Notes: generated from the letters alone by a model not told the origin. 64,000 bases of DNA from Larimichthys crocea (GCF_000972845.2 NC_040029.1:4081811-4145810); one strand, 5' to 3'; numbered from the stretch's first letter, positions 47,725 through 60,229 are shown. A program made the numbers and translations.

Positions 47725-50577
47725 CCTGAAGGGGACACGAAGGTCTGTAAGAAATTTTATGAGAACTGAGTTTTCACCGAAAATGTTAAACTAAGGAAAA
47801 AATCACAGGGTCACCAAAGTCAGCATTCCGAGAAATGTCTGCACCGAATCCATCAATTAGACATGGAAATATTACAATGGATAAATGACCTACCAACACC
47901 TTGTCATTAATTCCATCTTTAGATTAATGCACTCAGAATGGTAAATAATAGTGGTAGACTGCAAAGGTGAGGTTGTTTTTGTTCCCAGAATCCAACCCGG
48001 TGAGAGCGAAATGCACTTTGTCCTAAGTATAGCTCTCCATGTACAATTTGGATATTCTGCATACTGGACCAGAACTCTATTGGCTTATTAAAAGGCTGAA
48101 TTTACATAAAAAGCCATCCTTTGTTCAGCTTGAATCCTCACAGAAAGACAAGTGCAAAAGGTCTGTCTCTCAGTTTGATCTGTCACATATGCATTGTTCA
48201 GTCTTCTCTTTTCACGGGTCGCGCAGTCAGTGCTGTTCTAGGAGTTCAGCTGTGCTGCTGCTGTCTTGCCAGCTGATTGTGTCCATCCGAGCTTGATGTA
48301 AGAACAAATCAAGCGGGGGCAAGCTCCCTTGTTTCTTTTATGCTGGAATAAATTAATAGGCAAGAAGAAGAATTTTAACAACTGACTTCACTTCATTTCT
48401 GATGTATGTTCCGCTGTGTTACGAGGTTGACACCGAGTTGAGATTTATTAGAAGACAGCAATCCTATAGCTGCCGCTGAAGCGAATTTTCGCTTGACATC
48501 GGGCTGTATAATCAAGGCGAATTTCCAAATGCGTGTCATTAAAGTTAAATAAAGTGCTTTCAGAAACGTTTTACGACTCCTTCCTGATTCATTATCTTGT
48601 CTGATGGAGCGTCCACGTGCGAGTGTACGCCCGTGCGATGTCGAGGGCGTTTTTGCAAAGCAGTAGATGTCGCCGGGACTCAGCTGTGTGTGGGTTGACA
48701 GAGGCTAAGGGGGCCCATTGTGGCACGCTAAAAGCCAGGTTAATGCTTTCCATGCATAATCTGAAAGCTGGGGCAGCGGCAGTACATCTCCTCTCATTTA
48801 AATCTCACTGGCTTGTGTAACATCTTTTATTCCATGAGTGGCAGCTCTCCTTTGGTTCCCCCCCCACCCCCATCCCGGCAGCTGCTTCCCACCTCAGTCG
48901 CAGCGATAAGCATGTTCTGTCTTGCGGCGGGGTCTAAATGCTGCATCAGGAAGTTTACCCCCACCCCCCACCCCATCTCTTCTTTTGAAAATGTGCTCAC
49001 GCCACTTATCTACACAGCAGCACCACAGGTACTGCAGTTGGAGGAGCGTACCCTCATTGACTGCTGCACTGGTTTTAAATGAGCATCACTGTAACTGCCC
49101 TCTGCGTTGGCGTTTATAGCGAACAGAGTATTTTAGATTCTCGTTAGCGCAAATCAATAGGTGTATCTGTGTCCTTTCAACCGTGGACTCTTATTTTACA
49201 GCGTTCCTCTGCAAATTTCTTCCTTGTATAATGTTACCTGTAAAATAAAAAGCGGTGAGTCGCAAAGCCATTAACTTGTGATTATTTTCCAAGCTGACCC
49301 AAGGCCTTTTAATTTATATTTCAAACACTTGTTTGGGGGTCTCACAGACAAAACAAAATAATTGCAAAATCCCTTACATAATATTTTTTTTTTCTTTTTC
49401 TTCTGACCTTATTAAAACCCAATATGTAGAGGAGCAGTGAAGCGTTGTGAAACTGTTGCCTTTGCATTTAATGATGGTGACAAAACACAGAAACGACTCA
49501 AATAAAGCAGTGGTATTACAGCAAACGAGGACGCATATTATGTTGTACACGTGTCACAGCCCAGGTGAAAGCAAAAGATACAAAAGAAAGTAGTCTGAAG
49601 TCAGAAGTGGTTGCAGTGTTGAATGTATGTGTGGAGCCAAAACAGACGCAATCCAGAAAGGGTAGATAATTGCTGCGGAAAATATCAATCAGTTAAATCT
49701 GGAAAAAAAAAAAAAACACGAAGCAAATCGTCTGATAGCTTTATTCGAAGGTCAAGCAGTCATACAGAGTGCAGACAGTCTGTGAGAATGTGACAACAAG
49801 CGAGCCTTTCTTACAGTTGTACAGAGATGGACTCATAATTCACACTTTCTCCGTGATAAAGGAACATGGCTGGAGTTGAGCTGGATGGACCCGGTCCTCA
49901 GATGTAACGGTGCCCCACGCGTGAACCCAGCCAGTACAAGGATTCAGAAGGTTACACAGAGGTCAGGATGACAAGCTGCACTTCTTTTAAACTAATGATG
50001 GGGGGACGACCAGACTTCCCAAGGGGCAAGAAAGTTAGATGGCTCCACCCTTCTCTACCTGCAGACCACCTGCAAAGGAAGAGCACCATCACACAGGTCA
50101 TATGGACAAACATTCAGCCTCCAAAATCCAATATCCTGAGAGAGGTCCAATCTCTTATAAACTGTCATTAAACAAATAAATAAGAATAAGAGACTCATTC
50201 AGGATTTAGGAGGGTAATGCTGCGTGAACAACGCTGTCAACACCCATCACAGATGTAGAGCATGAAGAAATCCATTGTACAAAGCCGGTTTTGCAGCTTG
50301 CGGTCTTGAGATGCTAAACAGATGTCGTATGCCTTTTCCGTTACGGATTTCTGAAACATGTCTTCGGTTCAAAAATATCGTTGAAGCATTCCAAAAGAGT
50401 TAACGAGACAAACGGAACATATTTCTATTGTTCTCGTGCTAGAATGGTATGTTAATTGAAAGGGACAGTATCATTTGTCAATAATCAGAGCGCTGCAAGC
50501 AACTATTTAAGGGACCCACAGCTGAAAAAAGGTTTTTTTCCATGATGCCTGTTATTACTGAAAGTCAATGGTAGCAA
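47725..50577. other. Unassigned DNA
   Basis: No gene is visible. A C-rich segment (CCCCCCCACCCCC) is near 48859 and an A run at 49703-49716. The minus strand at 49730-49900 carries CTTCGAATAAAGC after mixed sequence, slightly reminiscent of a retroelement polyadenylation region, but there is no second copy. Confidence 0.45.
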
Positions 50578-50933
50578 GTCAGGAGGGAAGAAAGCATCCA
50601 GGAGCCTGTTATGCTGTAATATTTATTGAAGCTTGGCCAAGGAGAGATAGAGACATTCACACATACAATCAGGTTTGCGTATGAGTCGGTCTCTATTCTA
50701 TCCAACTCTTGCTGGTGGTAGACTTTAAACCCCTACAGATGACGCCACAAATACTATACGCCCAAAAACAGTCAAAGGGAATGCGTCTACCCATGTTCAC
50801 CTTCAGCACATTATAGTCTGGAGCCACTGTCAACAGTTAGTTATGTATTATATCTACAGTAGGAGGCCATCATTGAGTTTCTTCAACCCTGGTCACCATC
50901 AACTCTAAGATAAGCTGGCACCTGTACTCTTAC
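50578..50933 (-). mobile_element. LTR-like repeat R4, copy 2
   Basis: This is the second copy of the 37.7-kb family at about 356 bp. It shares GGAAGAAAGCATCCAGGAGC on the plus strand, ATACTATACGCCC, GAGTCGGTCTC and TCTTCAACCC. On the minus strand it has CTTCAATAAATATTACAGC near its end. No matching flanking duplication is visible, unlike copy 1. Scattered indels suggest that the two copies inserted independently and long ago. Confidence 0.6.
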
Positions 50934-50934
50934 A

Positions 50935-53890
50935 TGGCCTCACATTCCAAAGAGAGAGCATCTTCTCTGATCTGGCTTAATGCCGTCACCGTCTACGACC
51001 CCAAGGCAATGCCCAGAATTCATAGCAATAAGAAAAAATTAAAAATAGTTGACTTAGTACTATCTTTAGGTGGCAAAACAGCAACAATGGTAGATTTAAA
51101 GCTGCAGCGTAAAGACACTGGGATAAAAATGGAATGAAAGATTGACACGGAAGACACCAATTTTTGCTAATTTCTTCTAAAATCAAGTGATCCAATCTCT
51201 GACCTGACCTCCTCCATCATGCTCACACTGGTCATCAAACATATGCACGCCCAAGCTAAAATTAAAAGACTTGTAACATTATTATCCTTCAGTGACTGGC
51301 ATCCGAAACAATGAACTCAGTCACTTAAAACTGTCTGTCTCCATTTGTGTCTTTCTCTCCGCACCCTTTACTTGTCAGCAGTTCCCAACCCCCCTTCCCC
51401 GACGCAATTTAAATAACCTCCCATCGCTGCAGTTTATCGCTCGTCAGGAGGACAGTAATCACGCACTTGGCTTGGCTCCACGTGTCAGGAGAAGGCCGGC
51501 TGCCCTTCAGTCAATAATGCGGTTGATATGCTTCAAGGAAAGGACAAAAAAAAAAGAATAGATACACTTGGAAACTTTGGTATCTCACGAAAGCTCAAAG
51601 TAATTAGGAAAGAATTGTTACCTCTGCAAACACAGTCGTAATCAGATCTGGGGGTATTTCAATTATCTGATGAGAAAACGAGCTGTAGTTATTCCTCAAC
51701 CACCAACAATCAGACACCACCTTTGTTAAGTCAAAGACTCAAACGTCCAACCTTAGATTCAGCACCGTGATTTGATTGTACATGTGAATACGAACAGCGT
51801 CAGCACTCCGTGCTCATGAAACACGATCAAACTTCTCCTTTTTCTGATCCACATCAGCTGCAGCATGTCAAACCAGCCGGAGTAGGACTTTTTTCTCTCG
51901 CGTCTACGATAAGCATGACCTCCCTCGTTGGAATTTAACACCCTTGTCGGCCTCCATCGCCGCTGATGTTGCTGCACATCAACGTTTGGGTGTTATTTCC
52001 TGCCCCTGGTGTCGCCTCTTAGGCTGTGCCTTGCCCTTTTATCTGTGTAATCACTAGGCAGCTTACTGAGATCAGACACACTGTCCGAGTGACTCCCCTC
52101 GCAGAAATGTGAGCGCTCGGAAAAAAACTAAACAAGAATGGTGTTGTGTAGGCATTTGCATTTGCGGTTTGTGTTTGTGTGAGTGTCAGAACTGTAGCTT
52201 TATAGAGCAAACACTGCTTGAAGCTCTCTATAGCAATCAAATCACACGTCACCAAGCCCGGCGTGGATCAGCTCTGAAGTTCAATCAAGTTTGAAAGTGG
52301 CGTGGGTTTGAGTGCTTGTGAAAGAACAGGCTCCTCTGCAACGTCTTTGAGCCTGTGCCACGGCTCCGGCGAGGTCACCACGATGCCATTCATAGTCACA
52401 GTTTGTGACGGGTGTCTGACAAGCCCCACAGGAGGACCGCTTGATGTGCTGATACAGACAAGAATGTCTTCTTAAAGCGGTTTGCAGAAAAGAAAATAGA
52501 GGCGCGGGATCAAGAAAACACACTCTCAGGAAAAGTTAAAGAAAAACTTTACCAGAGAGTTTGGCGGGATCACATGTTTTATAATTTAGATACTACACAC
52601 TTGATATAATGTGAATATCCATTGTGCATAGGCAAACATGAAAAAAAGTGACACAAAAATAAGTCAAGGCAAGTGAGAAAGAAAACAAAACAAGGGGACT
52701 GATAAATCACCGCAACTTTAAAAAAAAAAAAACTAAAAGAACCCAAAAAAGAAATAAAAAAATGAACCGGATAACAAAACAACACAACTCGGCAAGAAAT
52801 AGCTCACGCTCGCTATCTTAGTTATATCTCCAGCTATGAAACCAACACATTGCACCAAGCTCCTTCTCTTCTACTTCCCTGAAGCGAGGCGTTCTCGCTC
52901 CATCTGTTTTATTTTGGCAAAGACACATAGCTAATCCTGAGATCTGATTATGTTGTTAAAGAAACTTTTTTTTATTTTTTTATTTTTTTCCCCCCACCGT
53001 GTGGCTATGATCAAAAACAAAAACATTATTCACATGATTTGTTTGGTCTTTCATCACCTTATCTTCTTTTTGTTTTCCTTTCATACTCGGTGCAGGTCTA
53101 CTGAGCATAACATGCGTAGATCTGTATCTGCTTTCTCAACCGTCGTCCATGTGTTGACGTGCGTGACATCAAGTGAATTGTGACACAAGTCTTTAAGTTC
53201 ATAAATTGTTTGACATTTTGACAACAAGTAGATTTAGATAAGATAAGATTGCGTGTCGATTGGTTGCCTGGTGACCTAAGGTAACAAGAGCCCTGCTTGT
53301 CAATTATGACAATCCGTTGAGCATCTTAGGTTCAACGGCATTTTTATCAAATCAAAATCCCTGTGAATCTTATATTGTATCTAATTAGGTTTATCTTTCA
53401 ACAGTCACAAGCGACTGAAGTTATAAATAAGCAGAACTCAGTCGAATAATCTGTAATCACCTTTTGTTTACCGAGAAGGCAGAAAAGAGAGTGGCAGCCT
53501 AATTAATGCTCGCAACCTGTAGCTCTAACCTGAAAACGAGATAAGCAATGAGAAGGTGCTTAATTACGTCTGACACATTGAAATAGCAGATGTAGCCTAC
53601 TTATTTTACACCTTTTTTTTTAAGGAGAGACTCTCTATCTCTGCAACATGCAGCCTATTGTGTTAAGCTTAAAATGTTGATGTGATGTCCATGAATAAGT
53701 TTAACTGAGATTGTCCAGAAAGCTGCTTAAACCAACATGTTTTAATATAGTGTTGATAAGGGTAGCAGGTAGAGCCTGTAGCAATGAACCTACTGTGAAT
53801 TATTACCTGAATCAGTGGCTCCCCTCTAACTGCTTTGGTTCACTCTCACTGTTTTCAGCAGCAGCAGGAAAGTTTCAGCAGAAAAAGCTC
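50935..53890. other. Unassigned DNA
   Basis: No gene is visible. The segment 51400-51535 (CGACGCAATTTAAATAACCT, CAGTCAATAATGCGG) is non-repetitive with retained CpGs. A-rich DNA spans 52640-52780 and T-rich DNA 52965-52990. Confidence 0.45.
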
Positions 53891-53894
53891 TAAA

Positions 53895-54075
53895 AAACAC
53901 ATTGTACATGACCTGCTCAGCACCAAATAGCAAAGAAACACAGTTGCTGGTAAACATAATGGAGCATTAAGCAGCTAAAGGGCCAGATATTTGCTTCTAT
54001 TGTTGGTGGAGACCAAAAATGGAGCAAAAACAGTGAATATTAGACCCGCATTCATCAGGTAGACACGAATATGAC
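53895..54075 (+). repeat. Dispersed repeat R3, copy 2
   Basis: The head TGTACATGACCTGCTCAGCA, the middle GCAGCTAAAGGGCCAGATAT and the body TTGGTGGAGACCAAAAATGG with ATTCATCAGG show the undivided arrangement of this family. Copies with the same body lie at 35.65 kb (plus) and 61.2-61.3 kb (minus). From memory it is a common fish repeat. It encodes no protein. Confidence 0.7.
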
Positions 54076-54439
54076 AATGTTACTCCTTAACGCTGTTTTG
54101 TTCTGTTCTCCGCGAGGCTTCAAACCACACCAGGAGCATTTCAGTCCGTCAAAAATAGAACAGCCTTCAGCGTATTTTGGGACATATTCTTTGACACGTC
54201 TGAAAAAAGCACTGCAGCATTTCTAGTGGGTCCGCCAACGCCATCGTCTCAGGTGGCCACCTGGAATGCGCCACAGCCAAAGCTTGATGGGATCCAGCAG
54301 TTTAACTCCTAAGATGTGGAAATAAGCAACTCATCCAGTTGAAAAAGGTGATGCAGTGTTGTGTTCACAACTTGTTTTTTCGGGCACTTCCAAGTAAGTA
54401 TTGCTGTTTTAAATTGACCTGATGCAATCAGCTTTATCT

Positions 54440-54646
54440 TTCTCCCTATTTTGTACATAAACACTGCCAACTTGCTGTATATACATCTGTACAATATATT
54501 TTATTTTATCGTATTTACTATTGCTTTTTTGATATTTTATTATGTATAGTTTGCTTTATAGTATATTTTTATTTTTTGTTGTCACTTGTCACTTTGTGTA
54601 ATGCTGCTGCTGCACTATAATTTCCCAGCTTGGGATAAATAAAGTA

Positions 54647-54685
<39 letters not shown>
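54440..54685 (+). mobile_element. LINE 3' UTR with (TATC)n tail
   Basis: A T-rich 3' UTR (TTTGTTGTCACTTGTCAC, GCTGCTGCTGCACTATAATT) ends CCCAGCTTGGGATAAATAAAG and continues into TATC repeats at 54647-54685. This terminus is typical of Rex1/CR1-like LINEs in fish. No coding remnant is preserved, so only the last 200 bp or so were copied in or have survived. Confidence 0.82.
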
Positions 54686-55425
54686 AAGCAGAAAAGTTAT
54701 TCACACATCTAAAAGTTTCATTTTAGCCATTGCATAGTTAAAGTTTTTATAGCTGATAATCTGACACCAGTATCTCATTTTAACTGGTAAATTTCCCATT
54801 AGTGAGGCTGAAAATGAGATGCCACGTAAATTTTTGCTCATAAAAAAAGGGCAAAGTGATATAAAATGAACTGATTCTTCAGCTTCAAGAGCTTAACAAA
54901 GTTTTACCCTCTGGGAACTGGATCCAAAGCGGGACTAGCCATCACAGCCCAATCCTAGATCAATTACTCGATAATCTAAATATTATCTGCCTAAATGTCA
55001 TGAGGATGGATTATTATCTTCCCCCCCCAAAAGATTTCAGCCACTCCGAGCAAAGATCAAAGATGCGAGCTCCAATTAACATCTCTCTGAGGCACAAGCA
55101 ACCAAGGAGGAAGGAAGGATGAAAAGGAAGACAGAACAGACAGATGATGACGAATCATCATTTATGGAACAGAAGCCGGTTTGTTTCAGCATGACAGCTG
55201 CCCCCGTTGAATACACCCGTCTGAACCTGAGCATTTCTGTACGAATCCGGTGAATCGAGCATGAATGAGCGAGACCTAAGAGAGGAGAAAGAGCGTGGAA
55301 GCCTGTAGAACGAAATGTCACCAATTTCGCGTTGCTAAAAGCAACAAGTATTTGAGTAATGAATGAACGTGTTCCACTGGATTCCTTTCCTGGTTTATTC
55401 CACACCTAACAGTGTTTTTGTGTGT

Positions 55426-55428
<3 letters not shown>

Positions 55429-55479
<51 letters not shown>
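55429..55479. repeat. (GT)n microsatellite
   Basis: About 51 bp of uninterrupted GT repeat. It is one of the two longest dinucleotide arrays in the window. Confidence 0.97.
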
Positions 55480-55481
<2 letters not shown>

Positions 55482-56059
55482 GAGAGCTATCACATTTGTC
55501 TCTATTGCAAACCCTAAAGCTAGGATAAATGAGTTTAAATGATGGAGTATTTGCATCACTGAGCAAGATTTTGGATGAATGAGCCACGGCTTATGAAATT
55601 CTACTCGAGGCTCACTGTATAATTTCCGTCACATGTGAGGCCGATGCAATTCAATTATTCTCCTGGATCAACTCCAGTTAAAGTCTATCACATTTACATT
55701 TGTATGCGGATGCAGCAAAAAAGTAAGTAGGCATATCTGAATGGTGTTATTATGACACGGTAGATAGATATGACTATTAAACGGCGAAGTCAAAGCCAAC
55801 CTGCAGAAACCTGGAGTGCAATCTATTTCTGAATTCATGATTTCGTCTTATTTTCACCGTGTCTTGGTTGTAATATTCATACGACATACATCATAGATAA
55901 TTTACAGCAGCATATGCACGCCGGAAACAGTCCAACGTTAATGCATGTTGGCTTTGTGCCCATAGCGTGTCTGGCATTGCCCGACTGGGGACATGTGTTC
56001 TGCAAACATGTGTAAAATATTCATATATCAGGAAGTAACACAGTGAGCTACTGTAGGAC

Positions 56060-56550
56060 TGTTGAGCCGCATTTTGTAATAACGGTGCATTTTGTAATAA
56101 ACGTCCAAAATGTAATAACTTTTTCATTTCATTTTGTAATAAAGCCGCATTTTGTAATAAACTGCCCCAACACATTTTGTAATAAATTTTGCCGCATTAT
56201 GTAATAAGTTATTACATTTTGACAAGATTATTACCAAATGCAAAAAATCTGCAATTTACATAATATTCTCTGTTGAATAGTGTACTGATAGTAATTGCTA
56301 AGTACTGCTACTAGGCTAATACAGTGATACTAATAATAGGCCTAGCTTTTACAAATACTTAAAGTAAAATATAAATACAATTAACAAACAACTAAATGTA
56401 AAATGTAATACTTTACATAATGGGCAAAATTTATTACAAAATGCGTTGGGCAGTTATTACAAAATGCGGCTTTATTACAAAATGAATGAAAAGTTATTAC
56501 ATTTTGGAGTTTATTACAAAATCACCGTTATTACAAAATGCGGCTCAACA
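56060..56550. mobile_element. 491-bp element with long TIRs made of a 12-bp motif array
   Basis: The ends read TGTTGAGCCGCATTTTG and, in reverse complement, the same. Inverted similarity continues for about 150 bp (56060-56220 against 56400-56550) with only a few substitutions and 1-nt gaps. Each arm is built from seven copies of ATTTTGTAATAA, or close variants, all in one direction. In the left arm they begin near 56071, 56089, 56107, 56131, 56149, 56174 and 56196. The 180-bp centre is AT-rich and non-coding. The layout suggests a non-autonomous DNA transposon or foldback-type element. No clear target-site duplication is visible. Peptides rich in LLQNA from this region are just the motif in translation. 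Confidence 0.9.
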
Positions 56551-56554
56551 AGGG

Positions 56555-57180
56555 ACCCAATGTTGTAATTACTATCTCTTCCTGCCCTCCCTTGAGGTCA
56601 GCGCACAAGTTTACCTGAGCTGGTGTGCACACGCCCACGCTATTTTTGCCTTTGTTACAACTTTCATGAAGGTTCTGCAATCAAGCATTTGCGATGTCAT
56701 GCTGTCCCCCGCTCGGTGTTGATGAAAAAATGAGTCGCATGTATTCGCATGCAGCTTCAGTTCAGCATTTGTGACAGCAGGATTTCACCATCTGGTTGCG
56801 AATCGCTCAGCAGCGCGCTGTCATGGTAATGTACTTTGATTTGTGACAAAAATGAGATTGATACCGCTCTCATCTTTGCAATTATAGAAATAAAGTTGAA
56901 ACTAGTGGAACGTTGCTTCTATTCCAACAGGATGTTGTGATAGCTCCATATCCGGAGAACATGGTGGTCTGTTTTTGACAGACGCCACGATTGGATGTGC
57001 CAAGCACAGCACAGCACAAATTGAGCTGGAAGTCAGACATGAAATGACACAGGGAGATATATTTTCAAAATAAAACACCCTGTGTAGGCTACTTGTCATA
57101 AAAAAAACAGGAAAACAATTGACCTACGTAGCCAATTTATGTATATATTGCACATAAACCAAGGAAAAACGACCATTTTA
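56555..57180. other. Unassigned DNA
   Basis: No gene is visible. The part at 56700-56830 (GCATGCAGCTTCAG, CGCTCAGCAGCGCGCTG) has retained CpGs. Confidence 0.45.
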
Positions 57181-57181
57181 A

Positions 57182-57645
57182 GATTCTTTTATTTGTTTTT
57201 AAATCCTTAAATGGTCTCGCCCCGCCTTACCTCTCTGAGCTGCTCCGCCCATACACTCCTGCCCGGTGCCTCAGGTCAGCTGATCAGTTGCTCCTGGAGT
57301 TACCAAGGGCTAAACGGAAGCTCAGAGGGGATAGGGCCTTTTCTGTTGCTGGTCCTAAATTGTGGAATGACCTCCCTTTACGCATTAGACAAGCCCCTTC
57401 ACTGTCCATTTTTAAAAAAAACGTCTTAAGACCCATTTTTATTCCTTGGCTTTTAACCCAGCATGAGACTCTGTTTCTGTGTTTGCTTTAATATTATTTT
57501 AACATTGTTTTTAGTTTATTATTGTTTTTATATTGTTCTTTGTTTTATATGTCTTATATTTCATGTTCTATTTTATGTACAGCACTTTGTGTCAGCTGCG
57601 GCTGTTTTTAAAGGGCTTTATAAATAAAGTTGAGTTGAATTGAGA
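57182..57645 (+). mobile_element. 5'-truncated L2-like LINE 3' end
   Basis: This segment holds the C-terminal end of a LINE polyprotein, a T-rich 3' UTR with GTACAGCACTTTGTGTCAGC, and a terminus AAGGGCTTTATAAATAAAG followed by TTGAGTTGAATTGAG. That ending is typical of L2-like fish LINEs. The coding part is still open, so the insertion is probably younger than the LINEs at 4 and 60 kb. No flanking duplication could be fixed by eye. Confidence 0.85.
57183..57491 (+). pseudogene. L2-like LINE ORF2 C-terminal remnant, open frame
   Basis: One frame runs without interruption from the 5' truncation through FKSLNGLAPPYLSELLRPYT, then RAFSVAGPKLWNDLPLRIRQ and APSLSIFKKN, to a stop at 57489-57491. 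The KLWNDLP motif followed by a basic segment is the usual C-terminal signature of these LINE proteins. No initiating Met is expected, because the element is truncated upstream of this point. The catalytic domains are missing, so no activity is possible. The absence of stops over about 100 codons contrasts with the other LINE remnants here. Confidence 0.82.
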
Positions 57646-57649
57646 CTGA

Positions 57650-58690
57650 AAAAGCATCACAGCAGAGAAGTGGCATTTGGAGTCAATCAGCAAAAGTCCT
57701 GAAGTTTCTTGTAGTTTATCCAATCAATTTCAAGGTTAATGAGATGGGAGCATTGGCGTGGACAAAAGCAGTGTTTCCACCACCATGTTTGGTCTAATTT
57801 CGAAGGGTATCTGACCGGTACCGGCAGATACTTAGAATAAAAAACCTCTTGTTGTACATGCCTCATCTTCTGTAGCATCCCTGCCTGACATTGCACTTTT
57901 AAAAGAACCTCAATACATAATCTACTATACCACTGCACCAATGTCATCAAGTTGCTTCTGCTGCTGTATTTATAGCGACTATACTATCTGTGGCTATCTA
58001 CTTGAAAGGGTTAAGTGACCTGCTTACTCGGCTTTAAACTGTCTTCATTTTTTGGAAGAAATCCCAAGGTTATTCTGGGGGTCACACAACTAGGTCCCAT
58101 TTGAAAAGTACTGCCGCAGCACAGGACTGAACAAAAGCAGTGAACTTCTTGAACACTCTTGAACTTTTAATAGTGTATTTCGGGGTCACTGCACACTGAG
58201 GGTACAAGGCAATGTGTCACAGTTGGGCTCTCAAGTTGGGCTGCGTCCCAGGGGATTCAATATTCCATTAGGACTATTATTTCTAAAGTAGATTAATCCC
58301 TGTCATTTAACGCTTGGCTGATGTCCATTTGAAGTCATTATGAAGAAGCACTGACATTGTTTCATAAATTATTCACAACATTATCTGGGACTCTCTACAG
58401 TCACCAAGCAGGGCTTTAAGGCCGGATCACTTGTCACTGGAGAGAAACTTGTTCACCTCGATGAATTAAATGGACGTATCATTTTCAGCATGCATGCAGG
58501 CGCTTTGTTTGGCTATCTTGCTATTAGCATGTTCTCTGCATTCACGGATATATTTTATTCACCCTGTGAGATTATTTTTTTTAAAAATGAGAAAAGCCGT
58601 GTGCAAACAGTAGGTCTGTGGTTGCAAGCAAACTAATAATCAATATGTTCCTTTGCTGGATACATTTGTGGTATTAACTCGAACACATCA
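57650..58690. other. Unassigned DNA
   Basis: No gene is visible. The part at 57760-57960 (GTGTTTCCACCACCATGTTT) has the look of a degenerate interspersed repeat, but I cannot name it. Confidence 0.4.
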
Positions 58691-58785
58691 TATTTGATCT
58701 ATTCTTATCCGTGTCTATTCCCTGCTGCAGCAATAACCCAGTTTCCCCGCAGGGATAATTAAAATTTCATCTAATCTAATTTAGG
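58690..58785 (+). mobile_element. LINE 3' tail
   Basis: The sequence CCTGCTGCAGCAATAACCCA followed by GTTTCCCCGCAGGGATAATT and AAAATTTCATCTAATCTAAT resembles the last 100 bp of a CR1/L2-type LINE. In those elements a short GC-rich stem, here CCCCGCAGGG, precedes an AATAAAG-like terminus. The tail repeat here is ATCTA rather than ATCT. Confidence 0.65.
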
Positions 58786-58789
58786 AGGT

Positions 58790-59955
58790 GGATTTCCTTT
58801 AAAATTCAAAACACACAAAAAAAAGAGAAAAAAAATGTTCTAACGTGAAGCCTATAAAGGAATTGTGTGGAATAAATGGAGCAGTGTACTATTAGGAAAT
58901 GCACTTATATTCTGTCTGAATCGACGCGAAACCTGCTGAAATAAATGTTTCCTGCTGTTAAAGAATCGCCGGATAACTTGCACTTCACAACTTCTTCATC
59001 TTATTGTCAGGTTGCCCCCCAGTCACCTCATTATAAAAAGTACTTCTTAGGAAGGACGATTTATGTTGTCTTGACTCCGAGAAAAAGGTTGGTGATATTC
59101 CACATCTGTCTTATTGTCAGCTTGTCCAAAAAAAAGACAAAAAACAACTCTGAATTGAACATTCTGAGTATACTCTGCCTTGCTAAAGCCTGATATATCT
59201 TATCCCTTTCCCATAGAGCTGTTCTGTTGTCCAAAAACTCATCGATGAGCTACACTGAACTTGAGCACAGGTCCTGTCACTGTAAATTCTTACTAGGATG
59301 TATTAATGTGCGGCAGAACATCAGTCCCCACAGATGCAGCATTAATTTTTCTTTCAAACCCAAAACTCCCAGCTGTTTTATGGAAGAGTCATTTTAAAAT
59401 ATGTACATCTTCAGTAGGAACCAATGGGTTTTGGGGGCTGAGTGCCACAGACAGGGTTGGGAAGCCAAAGTTTTGAGAGATGAGCAAATTGCTGGCATTT
59501 ATGAAAGCACTGAATAATATAAGACTAATCCTTTAAGGGCAAGTTTTAGATACTTGGCCTTTAGTTGAGTATGTCTATTTTGGTTGAGTTTATACTCCAC
59601 TAAATTGATTTGACATATAATTAGTCTTTTATCTTGCAATGCATAATTTGTACTTTCGACTAGGAAACAGTGTTGGGAAAAGTCACAACCACAAGATTTA
59701 CATACAAATGAACCAAAGGGGAGTCTTTGATTTAATAAATGGATTCTGTTCTTAAACTCAGCTCAGTGAAATTGTTATCAACCACATTTTCTAAAGGTCT
59801 GATACAATTTACACAGCTACTTCCTACTGTATTTAAACCCAAAATACTTAGACGTAGACCCAAAAGGTTTATACCGGACTGGCTACATTTCGTATAAACC
59901 TTAATAAGCTACTACTAAAGCTGCATTTTACTGCTAAATTTGTCTGACTCTTATG
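58790..59955. other. Unassigned DNA with probable repeat remnant
   Basis: No gene is visible. The stretch 59530-59640 (TTGGCCTTTAGTTGAGTATG and CTATTTTGGTTGAGTTTATA) resembles a common fish repeat with TACTTGAGTA motifs, but it is too diverged to place. Confidence 0.4.
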
Positions 59956-59959
59956 GGAG

Positions 59960-60225
59960 AAGCTCAGAGTACAGCTGTTTCTCTCAACAGCTGAGGTGTT
60001 CACCTGAACGGGGCTCCTCCCTGCGGAGGTGTTTACGGGAAGGTGTGACTAGGGATTGCACCCTGTGGCAAAACCCAAAACCTGCTGGTGGGATTACTCA
60101 TCCCAGCTGGCCTGTAAACTCGTCGGGATCCCCTACGGAGGTGCTAGAGGATGTGGATGGTGCTACACTTTTCAGTCTGCTGACCCCACAACTCGGAAAG
60201 CTGAAAGAGGAGCCAAGTACTGTAT
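59960..60225 (+). mobile_element. Decayed LINE 3' coding end
   Basis: DNA and translation resemble the last exon-like part of a common fish non-LTR element: CACCTGAACGGGGCTCCTCC, a frame with KTCWWDYSSQLACKLVGIP, then in another frame EVLEDVDGATLFSLL. In intact relatives a tryptophan-aspartate-tyrosine motif precedes a HLAW-like segment and a leucine-rich end. One frameshift lies between the two peptides. I do not assign the clade. Confidence 0.7.
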
Positions 60226-60229
60226 CATG

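Noticed and set aside
49730..49900. Minus-strand CTTCGAATAAAGC region considered as the end of an LTR or gene.
   Set aside because: No second copy, no terminal repeat and no target-site duplication. One AATAAA is weak evidence.
55891..56175. Minus-strand peptide with repeated LLQNA motifs, resembling a repeat protein.
   Set aside because: It is the translation of the ATTTTGTAATAA motif array in the TIR of the 56-kb element.
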